The translations under genes were made by a program, and so were the position numbers. DNA of 64,000 nucleotides, taken from NCBI RefSeq assembly GCF_902506065.1, contig NZ_LR732912.1:2032003-2096002 (forward strand), given 5' to 3'. The DNA is from Arthrobacter sp. 9V (GTDB lineage: Bacteria > Actinomycetota > Actinomycetes > Actinomycetales > Micrococcaceae). A model generated the notes under the pieces. It had not been told where the DNA came from and did not search any database. It worked only from the letters and a program-made list of their open reading frames with translations. This document shows positions 56,839 through 64,000 of this stretch, one piece after another (position 1 is the stretch's first letter; every line of letters begins with the position of its first letter).

Positions 56839-56924
56839 GCGCGGGTGGCGGAATGGCAGACGCGCTAGCTTGAGGTGCTAGTCCTCGAAAGGGGGTGGGG
56901 GTTCAAGTCCCCCTCCGCGCACCA
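56839..56924 (+). tRNA. tRNA-Leu (anticodon GAG)
   Basis: Cloverleaf read directly: acceptor GCGCGGG with TCCGCGC (7 bp, one G-U), anticodon stem CTAGC/GCTAG with loop TTGAGGT and anticodon GAG (56872-56874), a long type II variable arm, T arm GGGGG-TTCAAGT-CCCCC, discriminator A and encoded CCA. It reads CTC and CTT leucine codons. A terminator hairpin follows. Confidence 0.96.
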
Positions 56925-56927
56925 TCG

Positions 56928-56959
56928 CAAGGCCTGGAATCCATGGATTTCGGGCCTTG
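56928..56959 (+). terminator. Intrinsic terminator after tRNA-Leu
   Basis: CAAGGCC and GGGCCTTG pair around a partly paired inner segment (loop ATGG) and are followed by TTTTGTTTG, 4 bp after the tRNA CCA end. Confidence 0.88.
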
Positions 56960-57051
56960 TTTTGTTTGCCTGGCTTTTCTTGCTGTTCACATGGGCAGCT
57001 GTTTCTTGCGAGCTTCATCACAACTGTTTCTTCGGTTGTCCTTAACGAAAA

Positions 57052-57085
57052 ATGGCGGCGTCCACCTGGTGGTGGCCGCCGCCAT
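57052..57085 (-). terminator. Intrinsic terminator of the fatty-acid operon
   Basis: ATGGCGGCG pairs with CGCCGCCAT, with an inner CCACC/GGTGG stem; on the minus strand five T follow. It closes the thiolase-reductase-hydratase operon 26 bp after the hydratase stop. Confidence 0.85.
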
Positions 57086-57110
57086 CTTACGTTTGGGTTG
57101 GTGTCGTGCT

Positions 57111-58037
57111 TCAGGCCAGGGCAGTAACGCTCCCGGTGAAGTGCCGCCTGCCGCTACGGGGGTTCCACGCAACATAGTCCGAGCGTTTCCAATTTCCGGA
57201 CTCCGTCTGCAAAGTGGTGATGTCCAACGCAACGCGTGCCGGAAGAAAGACCGGTGCTTCAAAAGTGACATCCCAGGCAAACGAGTCCGCCTTGACGGCT
57301 CCTACGTCCGCCAGTGCCCGGGAGGCCAAGTACATGCCGTGGGCAATGGAGCCCCGCAAGCCAAGGGCCTTGGCCGAGAGGACACTCAAGTGAATCGGAT
57401 TGAAGTCGCCGGAAACTGCGGCGTAATTCCTGCCTGTGTCCAAGTTCAGTTGCCATACCGCGGTGGGATTCGGAGGGACGAATTCGCTGGGCCCGGTGGC
57501 GCCATTGGGACTGCCCGGTTTGTCTATCCCTGGCAGGAAGACTCCCTTGGCCAAGTAAGTTGAGGTCCCGCGCCACAGCACTTCATCGATGGAACCGGCC
57601 CGGACTTCTGAGACCACATCCAACTGCGTTCCGGCTTTGTGCCCGGCGAGGTTCTCCGCCCAGGATCGGATGTCCAGATCTTGGGCGAACTGAATGGGCG
57701 CCAGCTGTTCAATCTTGTTTCTCAGATGGATCATGCCCAGAAGCGGCAGCGGAAAGTCATCACGGTTCATGACGCTCATGGACACGGGGAACGCCAAGGC
57801 ATGCACGTAGCCGGCAGGCAAGGTATCGCTGGCCGTCTCCCCTACCAGATGCTGGTAGGCCGTAAGATTCCCGACGTCGGCCCGTACTCCCTTGACCTCG
57901 TGACTGACAGCAGGAAGCCGCTTCTTGCCCGTGGATGCTCCGAGGACCCGACGACGGGCTGCCGTTGCGGCTGCATTGACGTACAGCTTGGAGAGCGAGG
58001 GCAGTTCGTCCAGGACGACGGGCTGGGGATGGTTCAT
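57111..58037 (-). CDS. MaoC-like (R)-3-hydroxyacyl dehydratase/enoyl hydratase (HtdX-like)
   Basis: 308 residues, double hotdog fold. The C-terminal half has the hydratase 2 motif AVSGDFNPIHLSVLSAKALGLRGSIAHGMYLASRAL, with catalytic Asp and His; the N-terminal half (GVRADVGNLTAYQHLVG...YVHALAFPVSMSVM) is the degenerate partner domain. The layout matches HtdX (Rv0241c) of M. tuberculosis, which sits next to fabG4 and fadA2 in the same order as here. It hydrates enoyl-CoA or dehydrates hydroxyacyl-CoA. ATG overlaps the reductase stop (ATGA). Confidence 0.9.
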   Translation of the reverse strand: MNHPQPVVLDELPSLSKLYVNAAATAARRRVLGASTGKKRLPAVSHEVKGVRADVGNLTAYQHLVGETASDTLPAGYVHALAFPVSMSVMNRDDFPLPLLGMIHLRNKIEQLAPIQFAQDLDIRSWAENLAGHKAGTQLDVVSEVRAGSIDEVLWRGTSTYLAKGVFLPGIDKPGSPNGATGPSEFVPPNPTAVWQLNLDTGRNYAAVSGDFNPIHLSVLSAKALGLRGSIAHGMYLASRALADVGAVKADSFAWDVTFEAPVFLPARVALDITTLQTESGNWKRSDYVAWNPRSGRRHFTGSVTALA

Positions 58038-59386
58038 GCTCCCACCAGTTGTTGCCCGCAGACGCGCAGCACTTCTCCGGAGATGCCACCGGAGGCGTCG
58101 CTGGCCAGGAACGCGATGGCCTCGGCCACATCCTGGGGCTGGCCGCCCTGCTTGAGAGAGTTTAGCCTGCGCGCAGCCTCACGGATCGCGAACGGCATCC
58201 TGGCAGTCATCTCGGTCTCGATGAAGCCCGGGGCAACAGCGTTGATGGTCCCGCCAAAAGGTTCCAGCAAGGCTGCCGTGGACCTCACCATGCCTATGAC
58301 ACCACCCTTGGATGCGCCGTAGTTGGTTTGCCCCCTGTTTCCGGCGATTCCGCTGGTGGAAGCAACTGAGACGATGCGCGGCGAGTTCTTGAAATGCTCC
58401 GAGGCCAGAAGGGCTTCGTTGATTCTCAGTTGAGCGGCAATGTTGACGGAGATGACTGACCGCCAGCGGGCCTCATCCATGTTGGCAAGGAGCCGGTCGC
58501 GGGTGATTCCTGCGTTGTGAACCACGATGTCGAGCCGGCCGTGGCGTTCCACCGCGTGTTCAATGATGCGGTGTCCGGCGTCATCCCGGCTGATATCAAG
58601 CTGCAACGCCGTCCCCCGGACTTCATTGGCTACAGCTGCCAAGTGGTCACCGGCAGCCGGGATGTCCACAGCCACAATCTTTGCTCCGTCGCGGTGCAGG
58701 GTCCTGGCGATCGCTGCACCGATCCCACGGGCCGCGCCGGTAACAACTGCAACTTTCCCGGCCAAGGGCTTATCGGCGTCGTTGGGCAAGCTGCCTGACG
58801 TTGAACGGACGGTGAGGAACTGTCCGTCCACATAAGCGGATCGGCCGGAGAGGAAGAACCGCAGCGCACCCAGCGCCGAAGGACTGGTGGTTGCCAGATG
58901 TTCATCCAGGTGCTCGTCTAGGAGAATGCCGTTGGCTGTAGCGCCCGCCCGCAGTTCCTTGGCGAGGGAGCGTAACAAGCCGTCAATGCCCTGCCGTGCA
59001 GCAGCAGATGCCGGGTTCCCGGCTGACTGCGAAGTCCGGGAGATGGTGACTACACGTCCGTTGGGCGCCAGGTCCCGCAAGGAGGCGCCTGCCGTAAGGA
59101 CGGGTTTGCCAAGGTCCTCCGGGTGCTGGACGGCGTCAAGGACCAGCACGATTGCCCCCAGTTTCTCTTTGGGCAACGCGTTCCGCCGGACGTCCAAGCC
59201 CCATCCAAGCAAAGTGGTAGCCAGATCATCTGCTCCGGCGCTGTCGCCACTGACCAGGACCGGGCCGGTAACCAGCGGCGCGCCGGGTTGGTAGCGGCGA
59301 AGCACCACCGGCTGAGGCAGACCGAGCCTTTTGGCTACGTCCTTCCCCAATCCATGGCTCACCAGCTGTGTGTACTTGTCAGTCAT
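58034..59386 (-). CDS. High-molecular-weight 3-oxoacyl reductase (FabG4-like)
   Basis: 450 residues, about 200 more than standard FabG. The N-terminal half is a flavodoxin/Rossmann-like non-catalytic domain (PVLVSGDSAGADDLATTLLGWGL...), the C-terminal half a short-chain reductase with VAVVTGAARGIGAAIARTL, the NAG motif in VVHNAGITRD, and catalytic Ser, Tyr356 and Lys360 (TNYGASKGG). This two-part layout is that of FabG4 (Rv0242c), an NADH-dependent 3-oxoacyl-CoA/ACP reductase. It lies 10 bp after the thiolase gene and overlaps the hydratase gene. Confidence 0.93.
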   Translation of the reverse strand: MTDKYTQLVSHGLGKDVAKRLGLPQPVVLRRYQPGAPLVTGPVLVSGDSAGADDLATTLLGWGLDVRRNALPKEKLGAIVLVLDAVQHPEDLGKPVLTAGASLRDLAPNGRVVTISRTSQSAGNPASAAARQGIDGLLRSLAKELRAGATANGILLDEHLDEHLATTSPSALGALRFFLSGRSAYVDGQFLTVRSTSGSLPNDADKPLAGKVAVVTGAARGIGAAIARTLHRDGAKIVAVDIPAAGDHLAAVANEVRGTALQLDISRDDAGHRIIEHAVERHGRLDIVVHNAGITRDRLLANMDEARWRSVISVNIAAQLRINEALLASEHFKNSPRIVSVASTSGIAGNRGQTNYGASKGGVIGMVRSTAALLEPFGGTINAVAPGFIETEMTARMPFAIREAARRLNSLKQGGQPQDVAEAIAFLASDASGGISGEVLRVCGQQLVGA

Positions 59387-59396
59387 GTCGCTCCCC

Positions 59397-60749
59397 CTAC
59401 GCTGCTTCCAGAATGGCTACGACACCCTGACCGCCGGCGGCGCACACCGAAATCAGGCCACGGGCAGGACGGCCATCGACGGTGCCCTTCTCATGCAGCA
59501 TCTTCGCAAGTGAAGCTACGATCCTGCCACCCGTTGCGGCGAACGGGTGGCCGGCGGCCAAGGAGGATCCGTTGACGTTGAGTTTGGCACGGTCAACCTT
59601 TCCGAGCGCACCGTCCAGGCCCAGGCGGGTCCTGCCGAATTCTTCGTCCTCCCACGCAGCCAGGGTGCTCAGCACCGTTCCGGCAAAGGCCTCGTGGATC
59701 TCGAAGAAGTCGATGTCCTCGAATGTGAGCCCGTGGCGGGCCAGAAGGCGCGGAACCGCGAAGACCGGGGCCATAAGCAGGCCGTCCTTACCGTGAACAA
59801 AGTCGACGGCGGCTGCCTCGCCGTCCAGAACAGTAGCGAGCTTGGGCAGACCGTGGGCATCCGCCCATTCACCTGTTGCCAGCAAGACCGTGGATGCGCC
59901 GTCCGTCAGGGGTGTGGAGTTACCGGCGGTCATGGTTGCCTCGGAGCCCAGGTTCTTGCCGAAGACGGGCTTGAGGGTGGAGAGCTTCTCCAGCGTGGTG
60001 TCCGCGCGGAGGTTGGAGTCCCGGTTCAGGCCGCGGTACGGGGTGATGAGGTCATCAAAGAAACCCCGTTCATACGCTGCTGCCAGGTTGCGGTGGCTGT
60101 TGTACGCAAGTTCGTCCTGGGCTTCCCGGGAAATTTTCCATTGCGCAGTTGTGAGGGCCTGGTGCTCGCCCATGGACAGCCCGGTGCGGGGCTCTCCCGT
60201 ATTGGGGGCATCGGGGGCCAGATCTTTGGGTCGAATCCGGCCGATGATCTTCAGTTTCTGTACGGTGGTCTTCGCCCGGTTCAGATCCAGCAGGATCTCG
60301 CGCAGTCCTTCGCTGACGGCGATCGGGGCGTCGGATGCAGAGTCCACCCCGCCGGCGATTCCTGATTCAATCTGCCCCAGCTTGATTTTGTTGGACAGCC
60401 CGAGGACGGTCTCCAAGCCGGTGGCACAGGCCTGCTGGAGGTCATAAGCCGGAGTTTCCGGCGACAACGCAGAGCCGAGGACGGCCTCCCGGGTGAGATT
60501 GAAGTCCCTTGAGTGCTTAAGCACTGCCCCGGCTGCTACTTCGCCAATACGTTCGTCCTGGAGTCCGAACCTGGCAATGAGCCCTTCCAGTGCGGCGGTC
60601 AACATGTCCTGATTGGAGGATTTAACATACGCGCCGCCGGTTCGGGCGAACGGGATGCGGTTGCCGCCCACAATAACTGCCGAGCGCGTTGCGCGGGGGG
60701 CGGTAGCCGGGTCCGAGGGGCCATTCGTAGTCACGTCTGCTGCAGCCAT
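59397..60749 (-). CDS. Acetyl-CoA acyltransferase (thiolase, FadA2-like)
   Basis: 450 residues. Nucleophile Cys108 in YDLQQACATGLETV, His401 in LAAGHPFAATGGR and second Cys436 in SVCAAGGQG, a full thiolase triad with Ala in the usual CxGGG loop. It cleaves or forms 3-ketoacyl-CoA. AAGGAGA precedes the ATG. It is the first gene of the leftward unit thiolase-reductase-hydratase, so together they can perform three steps of beta-oxidation or the reverse. Transcription should start within the 61-bp region shared with tetR. Confidence 0.94.
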   Translation of the reverse strand: MAAADVTTNGPSDPATAPRATRSAVIVGGNRIPFARTGGAYVKSSNQDMLTAALEGLIARFGLQDERIGEVAAGAVLKHSRDFNLTREAVLGSALSPETPAYDLQQACATGLETVLGLSNKIKLGQIESGIAGGVDSASDAPIAVSEGLREILLDLNRAKTTVQKLKIIGRIRPKDLAPDAPNTGEPRTGLSMGEHQALTTAQWKISREAQDELAYNSHRNLAAAYERGFFDDLITPYRGLNRDSNLRADTTLEKLSTLKPVFGKNLGSEATMTAGNSTPLTDGASTVLLATGEWADAHGLPKLATVLDGEAAAVDFVHGKDGLLMAPVFAVPRLLARHGLTFEDIDFFEIHEAFAGTVLSTLAAWEDEEFGRTRLGLDGALGKVDRAKLNVNGSSLAAGHPFAATGGRIVASLAKMLHEKGTVDGRPARGLISVCAAGGQGVVAILEAA

Positions 60750-60779
60750 GCTTGTCTCCTTCGATCAATGCCAGTTACT

Positions 60780-60810
60780 GATACCCAGCGTACCTGATAC
60801 GCTGGGTATC
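60780..60810. promoter_or_regulatory. Perfect inverted repeat, likely TetR-family operator
   Basis: GATACCCAGCGTA (60780-60792) and its exact reverse complement TACGCTGGGTATC (60798-60810) are separated by CCTGA. The 31-bp site lies between the divergent thiolase and tetR genes, 30 bp from the thiolase ATG and touching the tetR GTG. Size, symmetry and position fit an autoregulatory TetR operator controlling both directions. Confidence 0.8.
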
Positions 60811-61536
60811 GTGAACAGTCGCCACGAAGAATCCGCCAGCACCGCAGGCTCTCCACAGTTTGCGGTTGAAGTCCCCGGTGCCCTCGCGGCCGGAGCCGTT
60901 ATGGATGGACGTGCGGCCCGGTGGCAATCCCATCGTGAGGAGCGCCGGCGGGAACTCATCAAAACCGCCCGAAAGGCCGTCCATAGGCTTGGAAGCGACG
61001 CCTCCATGGAGGACATCGCCGGCGCCGCAGGTACCTCGAAGTCGGTCTTCTACCGCTACTTCGGGGACAAGGCAGGCCTTCAGCAAGCAATGGGCGAAGT
61101 AGTGCTGGGACAAATGCAGCGACGCATGCAGGAGGCCGCGCAGCTGGCCCAAACCCCCCGCGAAGGACTGTTCGCCATGGTCTCTGCTTATCTGCAGATG
61201 GCCGAATCCAGCCCCAACGTCTACGCGTTCATCACCCGCCTCACCCCCGGTGAAGCCTCAGCGCAGGACGCCATTGCCGCCTCCGGTGCGCTGGGACACT
61301 TTTTTGAGCAAATCACTGACATGATCGCCACGCCCATGCGGGAGTACTTGGGCGAAGAGAAGGAAGCGGTGATTGTGTACTGGCCCACCGCTGCCATCGG
61401 GCTGGTCAGGAACGCCGGGGAAATGTGGCTGGGGAGCCCGGCAGGCACTTCCAAGCCGGACCAGGAAACAATGGCCGCGCAGATCACGGACTGGCTGTGC
61501 CTCGGTATAGCCCCGGCACTCAAGGCATCCACGTGA
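60811..61536 (+). CDS. TetR/AcrR-family transcriptional regulator
   Basis: 241 residues. The N-terminal helix-turn-helix covers RRRELIKTARKAVHRLGSDASMEDIAGAAGTSKSVFYRYFGDKAGL (recognition helix about 75-84); the rest is the all-helical ligand-binding and dimer domain. It probably represses the thiolase operon and its own operon with the acyl-CoA oxidase, with an acyl-CoA as inducer (inferred from neighbours). Start is open: GTG 60811 directly follows the palindrome and would imply a leaderless message; ATG 60901, with GGAG 5 nt upstream, gives 211 residues and keeps the whole DNA-binding domain. Confidence 0.9.
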   Translation: MNSRHEESASTAGSPQFAVEVPGALAAGAVMDGRAARWQSHREERRRELIKTARKAVHRLGSDASMEDIAGAAGTSKSVFYRYFGDKAGLQQAMGEVVLGQMQRRMQEAAQLAQTPREGLFAMVSAYLQMAESSPNVYAFITRLTPGEASAQDAIAASGALGHFFEQITDMIATPMREYLGEEKEAVIVYWPTAAIGLVRNAGEMWLGSPAGTSKPDQETMAAQITDWLCLGIAPALKAST

Positions 61537-61582
61537 CACCAGCAATGACTCATCAGTTGTCGGAACCAAAGAAGGAAGCAAC

Positions 61583-63688
61583 ATGACTGAAGTAGTGGAC
61601 CGGACCGCATCCGCCCAGCACCCCACGGGCAGTAAGGGCGCCGCTGCCACTGGCGCCGAACCCGTGGTGGATGTCGCCGCCCTGGGCGAGCAACTCCTCG
61701 GCAAATGGGCGCACATCCGCCATGAGGCCCGCAAAGTGGCGGGCAATCCGGTGGTGCAGAAGATTGAAGGCCTGCACCACACCGAACACCGCGCACGCGT
61801 ATTCGAGCAGTTGAAGTTCCTGGTGGACAACAACACCGTCCATCGCGCCTTCCCTACCCGTCTGGGAGGTTCGGATGACCACGGCGGCAACATAGCCGGT
61901 TTTGAAGAGATCGTCACAGCTGATCCGTCCCTTCAGATCAAGGCCGGCGTCCAATGGGGTCTCTTCGGCTCTGCAGTGATGCATCTCGGCACCACGGAGC
62001 ACCAGGACAAATGGCTCCCCGGGATCATGAGCCTCAAAATTCCCGGTTGCTTTGCCATGACCGAGACAGGCCACGGCTCGGATGTGGCCAGCATTGCCAC
62101 GACTGCAACTTACGACGAAGCCAATCAGGAATTCGTCATCAATACCCCCTTCCGGGCGGCGTGGAAGGACTACATAGGCAACGCGGCAAATGATGGCCTG
62201 GCCGCTGTTGTGTTTGCCCAGCTGATCACCAAGAACGTCAATCACGGTGTCCACGCCTTTTATGTGGAACTCCGCGATCCTGCTACCAAGGAGTTCCTTG
62301 CGGGCATCGGGGGCGAAGATGACGGGATCAAGGGTGGACTAAACGGCATCGACAATGGCCGGCTGCACTTCACCGATGTACGCATCCCCCGTACCAACCT
62401 CTTGAACCGCTATGGCGACGTGGCTGTGGACGGCACGTATTCCTCCACCATCGCAAGCCCGGGACGCCGCTTCTTCACCATGCTTGGAACGCTGGTCCAG
62501 GGCCGTGTTTCCCTTGACGGCGCCGCAGTGGCTGCCAGCAAGCTGGCGCTCAAGACCGCCATCCAGTACGCCACTGAGCGTCGTCAGTTCAACGCCTCCT
62601 CGAGCACTGATGAGGAAGTCCTGCTGGACTACCAGCGTCACCAACGCCGCTTGTTCACCCGGCTGGCCACCACCTACGCTGCCAGCTTCGCGCACGAACA
62701 GCTTTTGCAGAAGTTCGATGACGTGTTCTCCGGCGCCCACGACACCGATGCTGACCGTCAGGACCTGGAAACGCTGGCCGCCGCCCTCAAGCCCCTCAGT
62801 ACCTGGCATGCCCTGGACACTCTGCAGGAATGCCGCGAAGCGTGCGGCGGCGCAGGTTTCCTGATCGAGAACCGGTTTGCTTCCCTGCGAGCGGACCTGG
62901 ATGTATATGTGACGTTTGAAGGAGACAACACCGTCCTTCTGCAGCTTGTTGCCAAGCGGCTCCTGGCGGACTACGCGAAGGAATTCCGGAGCGCTGACTT
63001 TGGCGTCCTTGCCCGCTATGTGGTGGATCAGGCAGCCGGTGTAGCTCTTCACAGGACGGGCCTGCGGCAGGTGGCCCAGTTCGTGGCCGATACCGGTTCG
63101 GTTCAGAAGGCGGCTTTGGCGTTGCGGGACGAGGAAGGTCAACGCACCCTCCTGGCCGACCGCGTTCAGTCGATGGTTGCCGAAGTAGGTGCTGCGTTGA
63201 AGGGGGCCAACAAGCTTCCCCAGCACCAAGCCGCCGCACTTTTCAACCAGCACCAACACGAACTCATCGAAGCAGCCCAAGCGCATGCCGAACTTCTGCA
63301 GTGGGAGGCCTTCACTGAAGCCCTCGCGCAGGTAACAGATGAGGGAACCAAACGAGTCCTGACGTGGCTGCGGGACTTGTTCGGCTTGTCGCTGATTGAG
63401 AAGCACCTCTCCTGGTACCTCATGAACGGAAGGTTGTCCATGCAGCGCGGCAGGACCGTTGGTACCTACATCAACCGCCTGCTGGTAAAAATCCGTCCGC
63501 ACGCCGTGGATCTGGTTGACGCCTTCGGCTATGGCCCGGAGCATCTCCGTGCCTCCATTGCCACCGGCGCCGAAGCAACGCGTCAGGACGCCGCCCGCGA
63601 GCACTTCCGTGAACAGCGGGCCAGCGGCAGCGCACCCGCGGACGAGAAGACGCTTCTGGCACTCAAGGCCTCCAAGGCCGGCAAGTAG
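61583..63688 (+). CDS. Acyl-CoA oxidase-type acyl-CoA dehydrogenase
   Basis: 701 residues, the length of acyl-CoA oxidases (ACOX) rather than simple dehydrogenases (about 390). FAD/acyl contacts: CFAMTETGHGSDVASIATTATYD; RRQFNASSSTDEEVLLDYQRHQRRL; ACGGAGFLIENRFASLRADLDVYVTFEGDNTVLLQLVAKRLL, where the Glu of TFEGDN is the catalytic base position. A roughly 200-residue helical C-terminal extension follows. It introduces the alpha-beta double bond in acyl-CoA, the first step of beta-oxidation. AAGGAA precedes the ATG, 46 bp after tetR. In M. tuberculosis the parallel position is taken by fadE5. Confidence 0.9.
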   Translation: MTEVVDRTASAQHPTGSKGAAATGAEPVVDVAALGEQLLGKWAHIRHEARKVAGNPVVQKIEGLHHTEHRARVFEQLKFLVDNNTVHRAFPTRLGGSDDHGGNIAGFEEIVTADPSLQIKAGVQWGLFGSAVMHLGTTEHQDKWLPGIMSLKIPGCFAMTETGHGSDVASIATTATYDEANQEFVINTPFRAAWKDYIGNAANDGLAAVVFAQLITKNVNHGVHAFYVELRDPATKEFLAGIGGEDDGIKGGLNGIDNGRLHFTDVRIPRTNLLNRYGDVAVDGTYSSTIASPGRRFFTMLGTLVQGRVSLDGAAVAASKLALKTAIQYATERRQFNASSSTDEEVLLDYQRHQRRLFTRLATTYAASFAHEQLLQKFDDVFSGAHDTDADRQDLETLAAALKPLSTWHALDTLQECREACGGAGFLIENRFASLRADLDVYVTFEGDNTVLLQLVAKRLLADYAKEFRSADFGVLARYVVDQAAGVALHRTGLRQVAQFVADTGSVQKAALALRDEEGQRTLLADRVQSMVAEVGAALKGANKLPQHQAAALFNQHQHELIEAAQAHAELLQWEAFTEALAQVTDEGTKRVLTWLRDLFGLSLIEKHLSWYLMNGRLSMQRGRTVGTYINRLLVKIRPHAVDLVDAFGYGPEHLRASIATGAEATRQDAAREHFREQRASGSAPADEKTLLALKASKAGK

Positions 63689-63713
63689 CACTCGGGTTTC
63701 TCCGCAGTTATGA

Positions 63714-63752
63714 CCAGCGGCTAAAGCACCACCAAACCAGCGGTTAAAGCAC
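63714..63752 (+). repeat. Short direct repeat next to the insertion sequence
   Basis: CCAGCGGCTAAAGCAC (63714-63729) recurs as CCAGCGGTTAAAGCAC (63737-63752), one mismatch, 23-bp period. A perfect GACGGCGCCGTC palindrome follows at 63753-63764. Both lie between the oxidase stop and the IS30 element. Function not evident. Confidence 0.6.
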
Positions 63753-63780
63753 GACGGCGCCGTCCGCGCCAAGGGGCGGT

Positions 63781-64000
63781 TTCTAGTGGTCGTTGCAACA
63801 CTGCTGGTGTTATGTGGTCATTAGTAGATCACGCAGACGCTCGGCTGGGGTATCCCAGTCGAGCGTTTTGCGTGGGCGGCCGTTGAGTTCCTGGGCGACG
63901 TGCTCGAGGTCTTCGGGCCCGTATACGGAAAGGTCCGTGCCTTTTTCGAAGTATTGGCGTAGAAGTCCGTTGGTGTTCTCATTGGACCCTCGCTGCCAAG
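63781..64000 (-). mobile_element. IS30-family insertion sequence (partial, cut by window edge)
   Basis: The transposase 3' end reads leftward and ends at 63810. The segment TTCTAGTGGTCGTTGCAACAC at about 63781-63801 is likely its terminal inverted repeat, but the other end is outside the window, so the boundary and any target duplication cannot be confirmed. Confidence 0.65.
63810..64000 (-). CDS. IS30-family transposase, C-terminal part (partial)
   Basis: 63 codons up to the window edge, ending in TAA at 63810-63812. The peptide begins [20 protein letters not shown] and continues through [45 protein letters not shown] is the IS30-family signature holding the catalytic Glu of the DDE triad, and LNxRPRKTLxWxTPxE is the family's C-terminus. 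Start, DNA-binding region and the two Asp lie beyond base 64000. No frameshift is seen in this part. Confidence 0.95.
   Translation of the reverse strand, partial: WQRGSNENTNGLLRQYFEKGTDLSVYGPEDLEHVAQELNGRPRKTLDWDTPAERLRDLLMTT

Noticed and set aside
62339..63772. 477-codon open frame on the minus strand opposite the acyl-CoA oxidase
   Set aside because: Antisense shadow of a well-supported gene; composition is repetitive Gly/Val/Gln and no domain is recognisable.

Overview
The window is high-GC actinobacterial chromosome. It most resembles Arthrobacter/Paenarthrobacter (Micrococcaceae). The grounds are a complete Pup-proteasome locus with a single-chain PafBC, a mycothiol gene (mshC), RbpA, HelY, polyprenol-phosphate-mannose synthase, and GTG/TTG starts with strong GGAGG-type ribosome sites. 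Genus is inferred from gene content; no database search was possible.

Layout. 1-1.9 kb: 3' end of a type III polyketide synthase operon with a methyltransferase and a flavin hydroxylase. 1.9-10.9 kb: housekeeping genes (NTF2-like protein, peptide deformylase, S9 peptidase, RlmA-type methyltransferase, NfeD/SPFH pair, rbpA, ppm1, amidohydrolase). 11-27 kb: a block read almost entirely leftward, trmI - arc - dop - pup - prcB - prcA - pafA - two FKBP isomerases - pafBC - small membrane protein - tatA - tatC - helY. It covers tagging (PafA), tag maturation and removal (Dop), unfolding (Arc), degradation (PrcAB) and the DNA-damage regulator PafBC. 27-33 kb: Rip3-like site-2 protease, HAD phosphatase, PAC2 protein, mshC, uppP and an aldo/keto reductase.

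33.3-53.3 kb is a surface-polysaccharide locus. dTDP-rhamnose is made by rmlA, rmlB and a fused rmlC-rmlD. The rightward genes continue with a GT26-GT2 fusion and another GT2. Converging on them is a 12-gene leftward operon, tightly overlapped in its middle: initiating sugar-phosphate transferase, an amino-sugar set (Gfo/Idh oxidoreductase, SDR epimerase, DegT aminotransferase, NeuD-type acyltransferase), flippase, two GT4 enzymes, two Wzz-like proteins, Wzy-like polymerase, and a secreted glycosidase-like protein. It reads as a Wzx/Wzy-dependent pathway for a rhamnose- and amino-sugar-containing polymer.

53.5-63.7 kb: two small conserved proteins, an acyl-CoA dehydrogenase, an M20 peptidase, tRNA-Leu(GAG), and a lipid-oxidation locus (MaoC hydratase, FabG4-type reductase, thiolase) divergent from a TetR regulator and an acyl-CoA oxidase-type enzyme. 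A perfect 13-bp inverted repeat lies between the two arms. The right edge cuts into an IS30-family insertion sequence.

Most of the window is core actinobacterial content. The most distinctive parts are the polysaccharide locus (enzyme fusion, unassigned secreted hydrolase, a local strand-composition anomaly at about 38.2-41 kb), the palindromic operator touching the tetR start codon, the structured rbpA leader, and the cut-off polyketide operon.
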